Positions 11,195 through 22,559 of a stretch of DNA of 64,000 nucleotides are shown here, piece by piece. Each line of letters begins with the position of its first letter. The stretch's first letter is position 1. Made by a program: the position numbers and the translations under genes. Below the pieces are notes generated by a model. It was not told the origin of the DNA and searched no databases. It worked only from the letters and a program-made list of their open reading frames with translations. The stretch covers positions 7,595,714 to 7,659,713 of the forward strand of contig NC_030855.1 in NCBI RefSeq assembly GCF_000208745.1, written 5' to 3'. This DNA is from Theobroma cacao. Its lineage: Eukaryota; Streptophyta; Magnoliopsida; Malvales; Malvaceae.

Positions 11195-13497
11195 CAAGCC
11201 CGACTCTATAAAAATATTTTTCATGACATACATGTGATGGATAACATGTTTGAATGCTAAGAGAGTCCCGAAAAAAAAAATTTACAAAAGTCGGTATTGT
11301 ACCTAGAGGTACAACAAAGTTCATTTAAACCTCGAACTAGATCAAATAGAGAATTTACGATGAAATTAAGAATTTTAAAGTCCTAGAATGGTTTAATATG
11401 GTGATTCGGAGTTCGAGGATCAATTTGGAGTCAAACCGAAATTTTCGCTATCTTGGGGCAAAATGGTCATTTGCCAACTAAGGACAAAATGGAAATTTTT
11501 AGAAAATATTTTTGGCCCCATTTGACTTATTGGAGTAAGATTTGAGGTTTAGAAGTGAAAAATTTTAATTTCGGTATAATTTAGAGTAAAAGGGTAAAAT
11601 GGTAATTTTACCACGTAGAATCAAAAATTTAATTTTTGAAAGGATTTTGATCAAATTTAATTATTTGGAGTATGAAATGAGTATGAGGAGTGAAAATTAT
11701 GCATTATGGCAAATTTTCAATATTTGGGGCAAAATTGTAATTTTTGAAAAGTTCAGGGGCAAAAGTGTAATTTTAAAAAATTTGCTCCACCAAAACTTTG
11801 GAAAAATCTGGAAATTTCACTTAAGACTTGGATAAGTCAAAGGGAATGCATGGTGGAAAAAGTAGGACAAGTGGATGGCTAGAAAAAATAATAATAACAT
11901 ATTTAAAATATGAATAAAATAATATTATTTCATTAAACAANNNNNNNNNNNNNNNNNNNNNNNNNNNNNNNNNNNNNNNNNNNNNNNNNNNNNNNNNNNN
12001 NNNNNNNNNNNNNNNNNNNNNNNNNNNNNNNNNNNNNNNNNNNNNNNNNNNNNNNNNNNNNNNNNNNNNNNNNNNNNNNNNNNNNNNNNNNNNNNNNNNN
12101 NNNNNNNNNNNNNNNNNNNNNNNNNNNNNNNNNNNNNNNNNNNNNNNNNNNNNNNNNNNNNNNNNNNNNNNNNNNNNNNNNNNNNNNNNNNNNNNNNNNN
12201 NNNNNNNNNNNNNNNNNNNNNNNNNNNNNNNNNNNNNNNNNNNNNNNNNNNNNNNNNNNNNNNNNNNNNNNNNNNNNNNNNNNNNNNNNNNNNNNNNNNN
12301 NNNNNNNNNNNNNNNNNNNNNNNNNNNNNNNNNNNNNNNNNNNNNNNNNNNNNNNNNNNNNNNNNNNNNNNNNNNNNNNNNNNNNNNNNNNNNNNNNNNN
12401 NNAAGAAAAATATTTATCTTCTCCATGAATTTCTCTAGGCCGAATCTAGCCAATGGTATGTGAGGATGAGGTTGACTTTATTTTAAGAGAATTGGGTGGA
12501 AAAATGGTGAATTATGAGGTTGGAAATTAAATGGGAATTTTCGGTGCAATAAATTGAAATTTTTACCCACTAGGGGTAAAAGCGTAATTTATAGTCCGGA
12601 CTGATAAATTGGACCAAATTCACAGTCATTGAGGTATTGTGGATATAATTGGATAATTGAAATTGAAATGGATGGAATTGGAGTCGAATTGAGAATTTTA
12701 GGAATTTACACCGTGTATAGGAGAGTTAGGTCAGACACCGCAATTAAGCGATTGTCTAGACATTTCAAATCCTATCTAGTGCATACGCATGGATAAGAGC
12801 CTGAAATAATTTATGATAAATTGACACAATTTATTAAATTTTGTGTCATGGATTATGGATAGGTGGTGAGTCAATTGTTTCGGGTAAGGGACTGCACCCA
12901 AAGGCGGAAGATAGGAGTATTTCTACTCCTAATACGGTGAGTAAACTTATTATCGTCTTAATTATCTAGAGTAGGTTTATACAATTGTGTGATTTTATGG
13001 AAAATGGGTTTAAATGGTAAATTGCTATGTTTTAGGAAAATTGTGATTTTATAAAATGATTTTATAAATTTTCTGAAAAATCGAATACTGGTTTTGAAAA
13101 TAGAGTAATTAAAGACTGCTTGCTTGTGTTGTAAATTATGGTTTTAAATTGAATGGCTTATGATATTAAATGAGCATAAATGGCTAAACTGATTTTGGTG
13201 TTAGAATTATTTATACTGTGTATTCAGCCTTGAGAGGCTAGGTTGTAATAAATTGTCATGTCATGCTAGAATGAATTTTATTGATTGGTAGATTATATAT
13301 TAATTATTTACTGCAGAGGGGGTTCCGTGGACCAGCCTATTAGAGGGGCACGGTAAACTTCATTATATTATTACCTCGAACGGAGAGGCGCGTAGGGTAT
13401 CTCCTGGGGTAAAGCTTAGGGTTCACTTCACGCCAAACCACCACTTGAAGGGGAACTCAGCCAACGCCAAGGAACGGCTGTATTTTCTCAAACTAAA
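11195..13497 (+). repeat. LTR copy A, lacking its 3' third
   Basis: Begins TGACAAGCCC, matching the start of LTR B and of the left LTR at 4532. It follows the same order of landmarks as B but stops inside the LTR at 13497, where B begins. Its last 570 bp (about 12930-13497) are nearly identical to 14965-15535 of B. Its earlier part is much more diverged. It contains the assembly gap. Confidence 0.8.
11941..12402. other. assembly gap (462 N)
   Basis: Run of N inside LTR copy A. It lies within a tandem LTR pair, so the true length and order here should be treated with caution. Confidence 0.99.
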
Positions 13498-16454
13498 TGT
13501 CAAACCCTGCTTTGTAAAATAATTATAATATCATTCACATGCTCGATAGAATGTTTGTATATTTAAGAAGTTCGAGAAATCGTTAAAAGACGATATTGCC
13601 CCTAATGGTATCATTAAGTCGATTAAGCCTCGAACTAGTTCAAATAGGAATTTTAAGGTGAAATTAAGAGTTTCACAGTTCAGGGATGACTCAAAATGGT
13701 AATTAGGAGTTCGAGGATCAATTCGGAGTCAAATTGAAATTTTCACCACATAGGGGTAAAAATTGTAATTTTTCCATCTGCGGATAAAATTTGAGATTTT
13801 GAGAGAATTTAGATCAAATTTGACAAATTGGAGAATGGTATGAGTATAAGGGATGAAAAATATGTCTATGGGCAATTTTTCAGTTTTTGGGGCAAAAATG
13901 TAATTTTTGACTTTTACGGGGGCAAAAGTGTAAATTTCAAAAATTACTCCACCAAGACTTTGGATAAGTCTGAGAATTTTATCTAAGCTATGGATATGTG
14001 GGACAAGTGTATGGTGAAAATTTGGAAATAAATGGATGGCTAGAATTTAAGGAATTAATAAAACAAAAAAAATGAATAAAATAATATTATATTATTTTAG
14101 CCTTTAAAAAGGTCAAAATTTCCAGAATTCTCATCTTCTTCAAGCTGTCCAAACCAGGAGAAAAAAGGGGGAAAAGAAATAAGAACCCTAGCTGAAAAAT
14201 TTGGGGAAAATCAAGAGAAATCAAGAAATCAAGCATTAAAAAGGTAAATTTCATTGATTTTCCTTGTGATTTTCACTACCCATGCATTTTTTTCTCATTT
14301 CCATGCAAAATTAGAAAGTGGGTATGGACACCCATGCTGGCCAAACCTCCATGGATGAGTTTTGAGCTTGAGTTTTGGTTGATTTTAATTGAATTAAGTG
14401 ATTTTAGTTAGGTTATATTGAAATATAGCAAAAATAAGCTAGAGAAATAATTTTCTCCCATTGAAACCCATTATGCCGAATTTTCTAGGGGAATATTGGC
14501 TGCTGATCTTGATGTTTATTTGAGGAATTATGATGAATAATGATGAATTATGAGCCTAGAAAAATAATGGGAATTTTCGGAGCAAAAATATGAATTTTTA
14601 CCCACTAGGGGTATTTTCGTAATTTGCTATCGAGACTGATAATTTGCACCACACTGAGGAACATTAAGTCAATTTGGGTGCAATTGAGGTATAGAAACTG
14701 AAAAAAATTAATTTGGAGTTTAAACGGACGCGTATATCGATTTATCGGGTAAAAGACCGAAATAGGCTAACATCTCGTTTAGGCAAAATTTAGACATTTT
14801 GCACTTCATATCATGCATTAGTAGTATAAATTAGTTTATTTTGGTTTAGTACCAAAGTAGTAAACCTCTTAATTGTACAATTTGTCAAGGTGGCGAATCC
14901 TCTGGCAAGGGCAAAGAAATCGCACTCGAGGAGTAATAGTTGGAGTACCCGAATTTAGTTTTCGAAAACTGTGAGTAAACTTATTATCGTCTTAATTATC
15001 TAGAGTAGTTTTATACAACTGTGTGATTTTATGAAAAATGGGTTTAAATGGTAAATTGCTATGTTTTAAGAGAAATTGTGATTTTATAAAATGATTTTAT
15101 AAATTTTCTGGAAAATCGAATATTGGTTTTGAAAATAGAGTAATTGGAGACTGCTAGTTTGTGTTGCAAATTTATGGTTTTGAATTGAATGGCTTATGAC
15201 AATAAATGAGCATGAATGGCTAAACTGATTTTGGTGTTATAATTATTTATACTGTGTATTCAGCCTTGAGAGGCTAGGTTGCGATAAATTGCCATGACAT
15301 GCTAGAATGAATTTTATTGATTGGTGGATTATATATTAATTATTTACTGCAGAGGGGGTTCCGTGGACCAGCCTATTAGAGGGGCACGGTAAACTCCATT
15401 ATATTATTACCTCGAACGGAGAGGCGCGTAGGGTATCTCCTGGGGTATAGCTTAGGGTTCACTTCACGCCAAACCACCACGTGAAGGGGAACTCAGCCAA
15501 CGCCAAGGAACGGCTGTATTTTTTTCAAACAAAAATATATTTTAAGTGTATACAAAATTTTAACAGCCTTGGCGGACTCGGTTAGATGCCCTGCGCAAGG
15601 TATCACCGAGTATGAGTTTTGGCACGAGCCAAAGTTTTAAGAAATTCATAAGCCAAGTTGATTACTCGATTTTTATGGATTGATTTTATTTGGTTGAAAT
15701 GAGTTGAATGGTAATGAAATTACAGTATGATGATTTATTTTAATTGTCTCCATTTACTCGACTTTAGATAGTTTAGATGGTATCTGTTTACTCACTGGGA
15801 TTTTATAATCTCACCACCCTCATTTCCTCACATTTCAGGCTCAGGGAATTTCGTAGTTAGCTGACTTGAACAAGGACCTTCATTTGGACTCGAATCGGTA
15901 AAAGCTGTAGGTTTCCAGCTTCCGATGCATTTTGGATAGATATGGGCCCACGTGTCACTGTAAAAGAAATTTTATGCTTTGGTTATTTGCTTTATAGTAT
16001 ATATGAATATAATTATCTTTTACGCTATAAGAATTATGTACCGATAGTTTTATGAAAATTATTTTACAAGAAAATAGTTTATTTTATTGAATATTTTTAT
16101 TATATTCAAATGGTCAAATTTTCACTTCAAATGAACGTTTTAGATACTTAATTTTTTTTAAATCATTAAATATATATTTTCGGCTTACCTACTACATTTT
16201 TAGCAAGTTTCGAGGTTTTCGACAAAAATGACAAAAATGCCCCTGTGAGAAAAAAAAAAAAATGTTATGTTATGATTTGGAAATGATTTGTAATCCTTCG
16301 TATTTTGATTATTTGATAACTATTGCTCACCGGGGAAGTGCGAAAGCTGATACGAGAGCCTTGCGAGGTTTCGATCGACATTCGGGGTGAAGAATGTTTG
16401 TCGAGGCTTCGCGACGATTGTCACGGGCTCGATGGGGAGTTCCGGGTCGTGACA
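13498..16454 (+). repeat. LTR copy B, complete (2957 bp)
   Basis: Begins TGTCAAACCC and ends GTCGTGACA, an inverted repeat TGTCA/TGACA identical to the ends of the left LTR (1411-4532), to which it is inverted. The promoter-like zone at about 14085-14110 (TATTATTTTAGCCTTTAAAA) is followed by a pyrimidine-rich leader. Identity is patchy: 13785-14800 nearly matches the left LTR, while 14965-15535 nearly matches copy A. Confidence 0.85.
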
Positions 16455-16573
16455 GATTATTTGCTTATAATGGGCCCCACACTTTATTAGCAAATACATA
16501 CTTGAATAGGATCTTCTTACTCTTTTTAAATACTTTCTCTCATAGTTGTTCTTTCAAGTTATATTTCATAACA
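16455..16573 (+). repeat. copia 5' LTR, second piece
   Basis: Resumes after the GATTA duplication. GCAAATACATACTTGAATAG and the run up to TTTCATAACA align with 28809-28894 of the 3' LTR. LTR end CA at about 16573. Confidence 0.85.
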
Positions 16574-17765
16574 CGTTATTAGCTAGATTCTCTAATCTCT
16601 CAAGTATTGATATCATTTAGTTTTTATCATCATCTTGAAGTTGAAGTTTTAATTCTTTCAAGCTTCAAAAAGACTTCAATGGTAAGTGACTTGATATCTT
16701 TTTGGTGTTTTCATTCTTTGAAAATCATGTAGTATATATTATATTTTAGCCCTTGGAAGTGAATTGCTATTATATAGTATGTATCATATTTTGTTCTTTG
16801 ATTTGTTAAATTGGAATGTGAATTTCTGTAGTGTAGTATGTATCATATTTTATCCCTTGATTTATTAATTCGAATTGAGCACATGTAAATAAATATAATT
16901 ATGTACGATCTTTTTTTTTTTTATATTAGAATATAATTTGCTCAATACATGATTCTTTTGTTTTGAATTAAATATGATTATGCTTAGTATATATAGATAT
17001 GTTTTCAAACGTATGAGTTTTGCATAAGACATTTTTGAATTGAACATATGAATTTGACTTGGTATGGTATCTATTTTGTAACAAGTGGAAAATACTTATA
17101 CTTTGGGTATTTGAAAATACATTTTGTTTTGGATTTTATGTACTTTTATGGTTGAGCAAAATAACGAGTTATTAATGAAAAATGATGAACTCTATCCATT
17201 CCCTGAAATGAATGTGACATCATTTAATAATTATGGTCATGAATGTAGAAGAGGATAATAATTGCAATTATAGTGGTTACACTAATCACTATTCTAATAA
17301 TAAAAATATTTTTAACCCACTAGGAGTGGATGAATACTTTTAACATATCACGATTGAATAAATAGTGAGGAGATATAAGAAAAAGACAAAAGTGGACAAA
17401 ATAAAAATAATATAGAAAATGTATGTCATTGATGTGGTGTGAAATTACATTAAGCACTATTCTAATAACAAGAATACTTTTAATTCACTAAGAGTGGATG
17501 AATACTTTTAACCCACTAGGAGTGGATGAATACTTTTAACCCATCATGAGTAGATGAATGATGAAGAAATATAAGAAAAAGATAAAAGTGGACAAAATAA
17601 AAAGAATATATAAAATGTCTATCATTGATGTGGCATGAAAAGCCATTGGTCACATACCTATTGTATGTCGAAACATCTTGTTGAACTTTATTAAGCATCA
17701 TTGAAAGCTAAAAAAAAAAAGAAAAATAAATATATATCGAAACAAATTTTGTTCAAGATGATTTT
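16574..17765 (+). pseudogene. copia leader and gag remnant with duplicated zinc-knuckle region
   Basis: Between the 5' LTR and the protease region. A gag C-terminal stretch is readable near 17180-17230 (DELYPFPEMNVTSFNNYGH). Two versions of the CCHC knuckle follow, near 17424 and 17620; the second reads HCGMKSHWSHT then CMSKHLVELY. Both have lost Cys or gained stops. The two versions are part of a tandem duplication (17287-17454 and 17455 to about 17649). No continuous frame remains. Confidence 0.68.
17287..17649 (+). repeat. tandem duplication 1 in copia gag (period 168 bp)
   Basis: Starts at CACTATTCTAATAA (17287) and again at CACTATTCTAATAA (17455). The second copy also holds an extra 28-bp unit, CACTAGGAGTGGATGAATAC plus 8 bases, repeated at 17486 and 17514. 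It covers the zinc-knuckle coding region. Confidence 0.85.
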
Positions 17766-18663
17766 AACCATGCCCAAGTTGATATAACATATCAAGATGT
17801 TGTTGATTTTCTTATCTTCCTTAAAGAAGGAATTAATCATGTGATTGGTGATTAAAATATTCGAAAATAAAATTTATTAAATAATTTGTTAGTATGTTTC
17901 AGTATAACTTTATCATGAATATGTTTTTATATGTTCTTATTATATTTAAATAATATGTTTTTATTATGTGATTTAACTAGTAAATTATATATCTACTGTT
18001 ATATTGGGTTAACTTGCAAGTTTCTTACTACATATGTATTTTATATTATTAAAGAAAAATATAGATATTTATCTGGTGGGATTTAAGATTAATTATGCAA
18101 ATATATGTCTAGCAAATAGTGCTACAATGCATACTATATTTAAAGATAAGAAATATTTTTCCTAATTGACAATGGAAGAAGCCAATGTCAATACAATATC
18201 TAGTATTAAAAGATTAATTGAAAGTTCCGGAAGAGCTAATATTTTACTATCCCGAGGAACAAAGTTTATAATAGAAGATGTATTATTTTCAGCTAAATTT
18301 AAGATTTATTAAGTTTTAAAAATACTTGTTTGAATAAATATCATATTAAGACAACGAATGCAAAAGATACATAATATCTTTATATTACATATATTATTTC
18401 GGGTAAGAAATTTGTGTTGAAAAATTTACATACTTTGTTCTCTGAATTAGACTACATAAATATTAGAATTATTGAAATTCATGCTATAGTAAATCGAAAG
18501 TTTACTAATAATTTTAATGTTTGGCACGATCAGTTAGATCATTCTGAATTAATAATGATGTGAAAAATTATTAAAAATCAATGTGGTCATCTATTGAAAA
18601 CTAGAAGATTTTTCAATATGATGAATTCTCATATGTTGTTCGTTCTCAAGACAAATTAATTAT

Positions 18664-18973
18664 AAGGTTATCATCAGCTAACGTTGGGATTGAATTTCTT
18701 ACATTTTTGAAACGTATTTAGAGTGATATATTTGATCCATACATCTACCATGTAGACCTTTTAGATATTTTATTATTTTAATCGATGCATCGACTAGATG
18801 ATCAAATGTGTGCTTATTAAGGTCATCATTAGCTAAAGTTGGGATTGAATCTCTTATATTTTTGAAACATATTCAGAGTGATATACGTGGATTCATACAT
18901 TCACCATGTGAACCATTTATATATTTTATTTTTTTAATCAATGTATTAACTAGATGATCATATGTGTGTTTAT
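18664..18973 (+). repeat. tandem duplication 2 in copia integrase (period 155 bp)
   Basis: AAGGTTATCATCAGCTAA at 18664 and AAGGTCATCATTAGCTAA at 18819 start two copies of the integrase entry region. The copies differ at many positions, so the duplication is old or was made by error-prone copying. Confidence 0.88.
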
Positions 18974-19210
18974 TATCAAATTGCAATTTAGCATTTACAA
19001 GTTTACTTGTCCAAATCATTTGTTTGTGAGAACATTTTCCTTATTATGCAATCAAGACTATTTGTCTTGACAATGCTAGTGAATTTATATTTCAAGCCTT
19101 TTAATGAATATTGCATATTAGTTGGAATAACTGTTGAATAGTTTGTTGCTCATGTTTATACAAAAAAAAAAAAATTCTAGCACAATCGTTTATTAAACAC
19201 TTTGAAATGA

Positions 19211-19494
19211 TGGCAAGGCCATTACTTGTGAAAACTAAACTCTCCATTTTTGCTTAAGGGCATACAATTTTGCATGCAACAACACTTTTATGAATCACGC
19301 CAATGGGTTATCATAAATTCTCTCCTATACAATCAGTAACACTTCCAACTGATTGCAATGCCATTACTTACGAAAACTAAACTCTCAATTTTGGCTTAGG
19401 GGCATGCAATTTTGCATACAACAACATTTGTATGAATCGGGCAAATGAGTTATCATAAATTCTCCTTTATACAATTGGTATATGGTCAGGAACC
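19211..19494 (+). repeat. tandem duplication 3 in copia integrase C-terminal part (period 142 bp)
   Basis: CCATTACTTGTGAAAACTAA near 19219 recurs as CCATTACTTACGAAAACTAA near 19361, followed in both by matching GGCATACAATTTTGCAT and ATGAGTTATCATAAATTCTC-like stretches. Confidence 0.88.
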
Positions 19495-20439
19495 AAATAT
19501 TTTTCATTTAAGAATTTTTGACTGTGCGGTATATGTCTTATTTTCTCCACCACAAATGCACAAAAATGGATCCTTAAGAGGGATTAGAAATATATGTTGG
19601 ATATGAATCTCCATCTATAATTAAATATCTAGAACTATTAACTAGAGATTTATTTATGGCAAGATTTGTCGATTGTTATTTTGATAAAACAATTTTTTCA
19701 AAATTAAGGAGAGAAAATAAGCAGTTGAAAAAAGAAATTTCTTGATATGCATTATCATTAGCTAGTTTTGATCTTCACACAAAACAATGTTCTTCACACA
19801 AATCAATGTTAACTTGAAGTTCAAAAGATAATTCATTTGTAAAATATAGCATATTAGTTGCCAAACATATTTACTGACCTAAAGAGAATAATTGAATCTC
19901 ACATATCAATTGCAAAAGCTCCAGTTAAAATTGATGTTTTTTTTTTAATGGCAGAAATTGATATCCCTATAGGACAAGGCACGCCAAAAGTGTGAAAAAT
20001 CAATTAGTTCCAAAGATAAAATCCTTGAAAAAGAAAGGGAGTAAATATTCAAGATGGTCAAATAGAGGAAACAAAAACTCTTGAAGAGACTTCTGACATA
20101 ATTGATAAAATTTCAAAACAAATTCAAATACCTGAAATCATTGAAAATGAAAAAAATTTAAAAATTATGTCATGACAAGGGAAAATGGATTTAGAATGAA
20201 ATAAATGTCGATGATATTTTTGCATATATTGTAGTGTTCAATATTATGAGACAAAAAAAAAAAAGAAATCTTGAACCTACATATATTGAAGAATATAGAT
20301 ATAGAAATGATTTGTGAATGTGAAAAGACGAAATCAAGGTGGAGTTGACTTCATTTGCAAAATGTGAAATTTTGAACCTATAGTCCATAAAACAAATGGT
20401 GTAATACTAGCAAGTTTTTATGCAAAAATGAAATGAGAA

Positions 20440-21842
20440 AAATGAGATTGTGAGATATAAAGTATGACTTGTTGCACAAGGTTTTACCCAAAGACCTAAT
20501 ATTGATTACAAATAGACATTCTCTTGGGGTGGATGCAATTATATTCCTATATATAATTAGTCTGACAATAAATGAAAAGATTGAAATGCATCTAATGAAT
20601 TCAGCTATAGCCTATTTATATGGCTCACTTGATTTCGATATCTACATGAAAATTTTCAAAGGATTTAAGTTGCTTGAAGTACGTACACAATTCTTGAGAA
20701 ATTTATTCAACCAAATTAAATAAATATGTATATGGATTAAAGCAACTTGAACGCATGTGGTATAATTGACTTAGTAAATATTTGTTAAAATAAGGCTATA
20801 AAAATGATCCTATATGCCCATGTGTTCGGATATGAATTTGTCATAATTGTTGTTTATGTTGATGACTTGAATATTATTAGCACTTTTGAAGAGTTATCAA
20901 AAATCATTGATTACTTAAAGAAAGAATTTGAAATGAAAGATCTTAGAAAAATAAAGTTTTGTTTGGGTCTTTAGATTGAGCACTTGCTAAATGGAATTTT
21001 TGTCCATCAATCAAATTAGATAGAAAAAGTGTTAAAATGACTTTATATGAACAAAGTACATCCATTGAATTTACCAATAGTTGTAAGGTCACTAGATGTG
21101 AAAAAAGACCATTTTCGATCTTGTGAGGATGATGAAGACTTTTTTGGTCTTGAAATATCATATTTTAATATAATTGTAGCACTAATGTATCTTGCTAGCA
21201 ATATACAACATGATATATTATTTGCTACAAATTTATTAGTAAGATATAGTTCTTTTCCAATTAAAAGACATTGGAATGGAATTAAACATATATTTCGATA
21301 TCTCTAAGGAACAATAGACATGAGCTTATATTACTCAAATGTATCAAAAATTAAATTTAATTTATTATGCAAATGCAGAATATTTGTTTGATCCACACAA
21401 AGTTTAATCCTAAACAAGTTACTTATTTATATATGGAAGTACGACTATTTTATAGTATTTTGTAAAACAAACTAGAGTTGCTACTTCTTCTAACCTTGTA
21501 TAAATTTTAGCAATTTTTAAGGCAAGTCGTTAATATGTGTTTTAAGATTTATAACTCAACATATTTGAAAAAACATGTGGCTTGTTAATCAAGAAAGAAA
21601 TTTCAACAAAATTATATAAAGATAATACCTTAAAGGAAGTATATATTAAAGGCGATCAAACAAAACATATTTCTTCAAAATTTTTCTTCACTCATGATTT
21701 TCAAGAAAAGGGTGATATTAGTGTTCAACAAATTCGTTCAAGTGACATTCTAGTAGATTTATGCACTAAAGTCCTTTTTATTGCAACATTTGAAAAGTTG
21801 GTAGAAAAAATTGAAATGCTTCGTTTTAAAGATCTTAAATAA
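20440..21842 (+). pseudogene. copia reverse transcriptase and RNase H remnant
   Basis: The best preserved part of the element. RT begins near 20465 (LVAQGF, then RPNIDY), continues with INEKIEMHLMNSAIAYLYGS and IYMKIFKGFKL, and has the catalytic YVDD near 20855. Later parts include EMKDLRKIKFCLG, and VVRSLDVKKDHF near 21080. RNase H is badly eroded at 21330-21560. The C-terminus (IKGDQTKHISSKFF to a stop at 21842) is well kept. The frame is broken several times. Motifs match the plant TNT-like copia group. A wobble of stops shows it is inactive. Confidence 0.85.
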
Positions 21843-22047
21843 TACAGTCATTAGGAGAGTAAATTATGCATTGGACTATTTTCCTTCATCAAGGTTTTGT
21901 TTGGTAAGATTTCTAATGAAGCAATATTTCAAAAGCATATTATTGAAAAAAATTATGTACTGTTTTTTCTTCACTTGAATTTTTTTTCCATGAAGCTCTT
22001 TTGTAGTAAGGTTTTAATATTCTTAATACAATGGACATTGAAGGGGA

Positions 22048-22274
22048 ATGTTATGAATATATATATGTGTGAATGACTATTGTGTTATGATTTAAAAAGT
22101 TCAAATCAAGTCAAATAGTGCAACACGCTAGGCATAAGAAGTATAATCTAATTTGAACTCTTAAATTTGATTATGTATATTTAGATTTGGATATAGATTG
22201 AATTGGATTAAAATTAGGATTTAAAGGGTTATTAGTCAATAAATAAGCCTTCCACTTTATTTGTAAATACATAA
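22048..22274 (+). repeat. copia 3' LTR, first piece
   Basis: Begins TGTTATGAATATATATATG right after the purine tract AAGGGGAA. Aligns with 10687-10865. Interrupted at 22274 by the LINE; the rest is at 28809-28894. Confidence 0.88.
22261..22274. repeat. LINE target-site duplication, left copy
   Basis: TTGTAAATACATAA here and TTGTAAATACACAA at 28809-28822 match at 13 of 14 bases and bracket the LINE, as expected for target-primed reverse transcription. Confidence 0.85.
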
Positions 22275-22559
22275 TTTTTTTTAAGGGTGGAAATTCTTAC
22301 AGGACCCAACTACCCTGTTAAATTTTATTAATTAAATAAAATAAAGGTACAAAAAGAGGGAGACCTAAATCGTACCTCTAGAATTATATGAGCATGTGGC
22401 AAAATCGAGAAAAAACTTAGAACAGAGAATTCCACTTTACGTGCATAACTTTTGATGCCACAGTAAAGTAGAGATCCCCCACTATTACAATAAAATAAGA
22501 AAATAAAATGGACTTTATAAGAACAAGAAATATAAATAAGGAGTACTAGTCCTTTACAA

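Larger units (their letters stand above)
10866..16454 (+). mobile_element. gypsy LTR block (5.6 kb) flanked by GATTA
   Basis: The block starts TGAAATACCCC and ends GTCGTGACA. GATTA lies directly on both sides (10861-10865 and 16455-16459), and the host copia LTR reads on across it. It contains no coding domain. From left to right it has a 330-bp piece resembling another LTR family (11085-11194 is like 5630-5775), a 3'-truncated LTR copy A (11195-13497) and a complete LTR copy B (13498-16454), all in the same direction. A normal solo LTR would hold one copy, so it has been rearranged. Confidence 0.82.
18080..19690 (+). pseudogene. copia protease and integrase remnant
   Basis: A protease-like stretch sits near 18110-18160 (SATMHTIFKDKKYFS). 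The pre-integrase segment is near 18515-18600 (FNVWHDQLDHSELIMM, then IIKNQCGHLLK). The integrase core is near 18835-19000 (KVGIESLIFLKHIQSD), followed by pieces of the integrase C-terminal side to about 19690. Stops and frameshifts are frequent. Two parts are duplicated in tandem (18664-18973 and 19211-19494). Confidence 0.7.

Noticed and set aside
11821..12453. 210-aa open frame on the minus strand
   Set aside because: Mostly made of undetermined residues from the N gap; not a gene.
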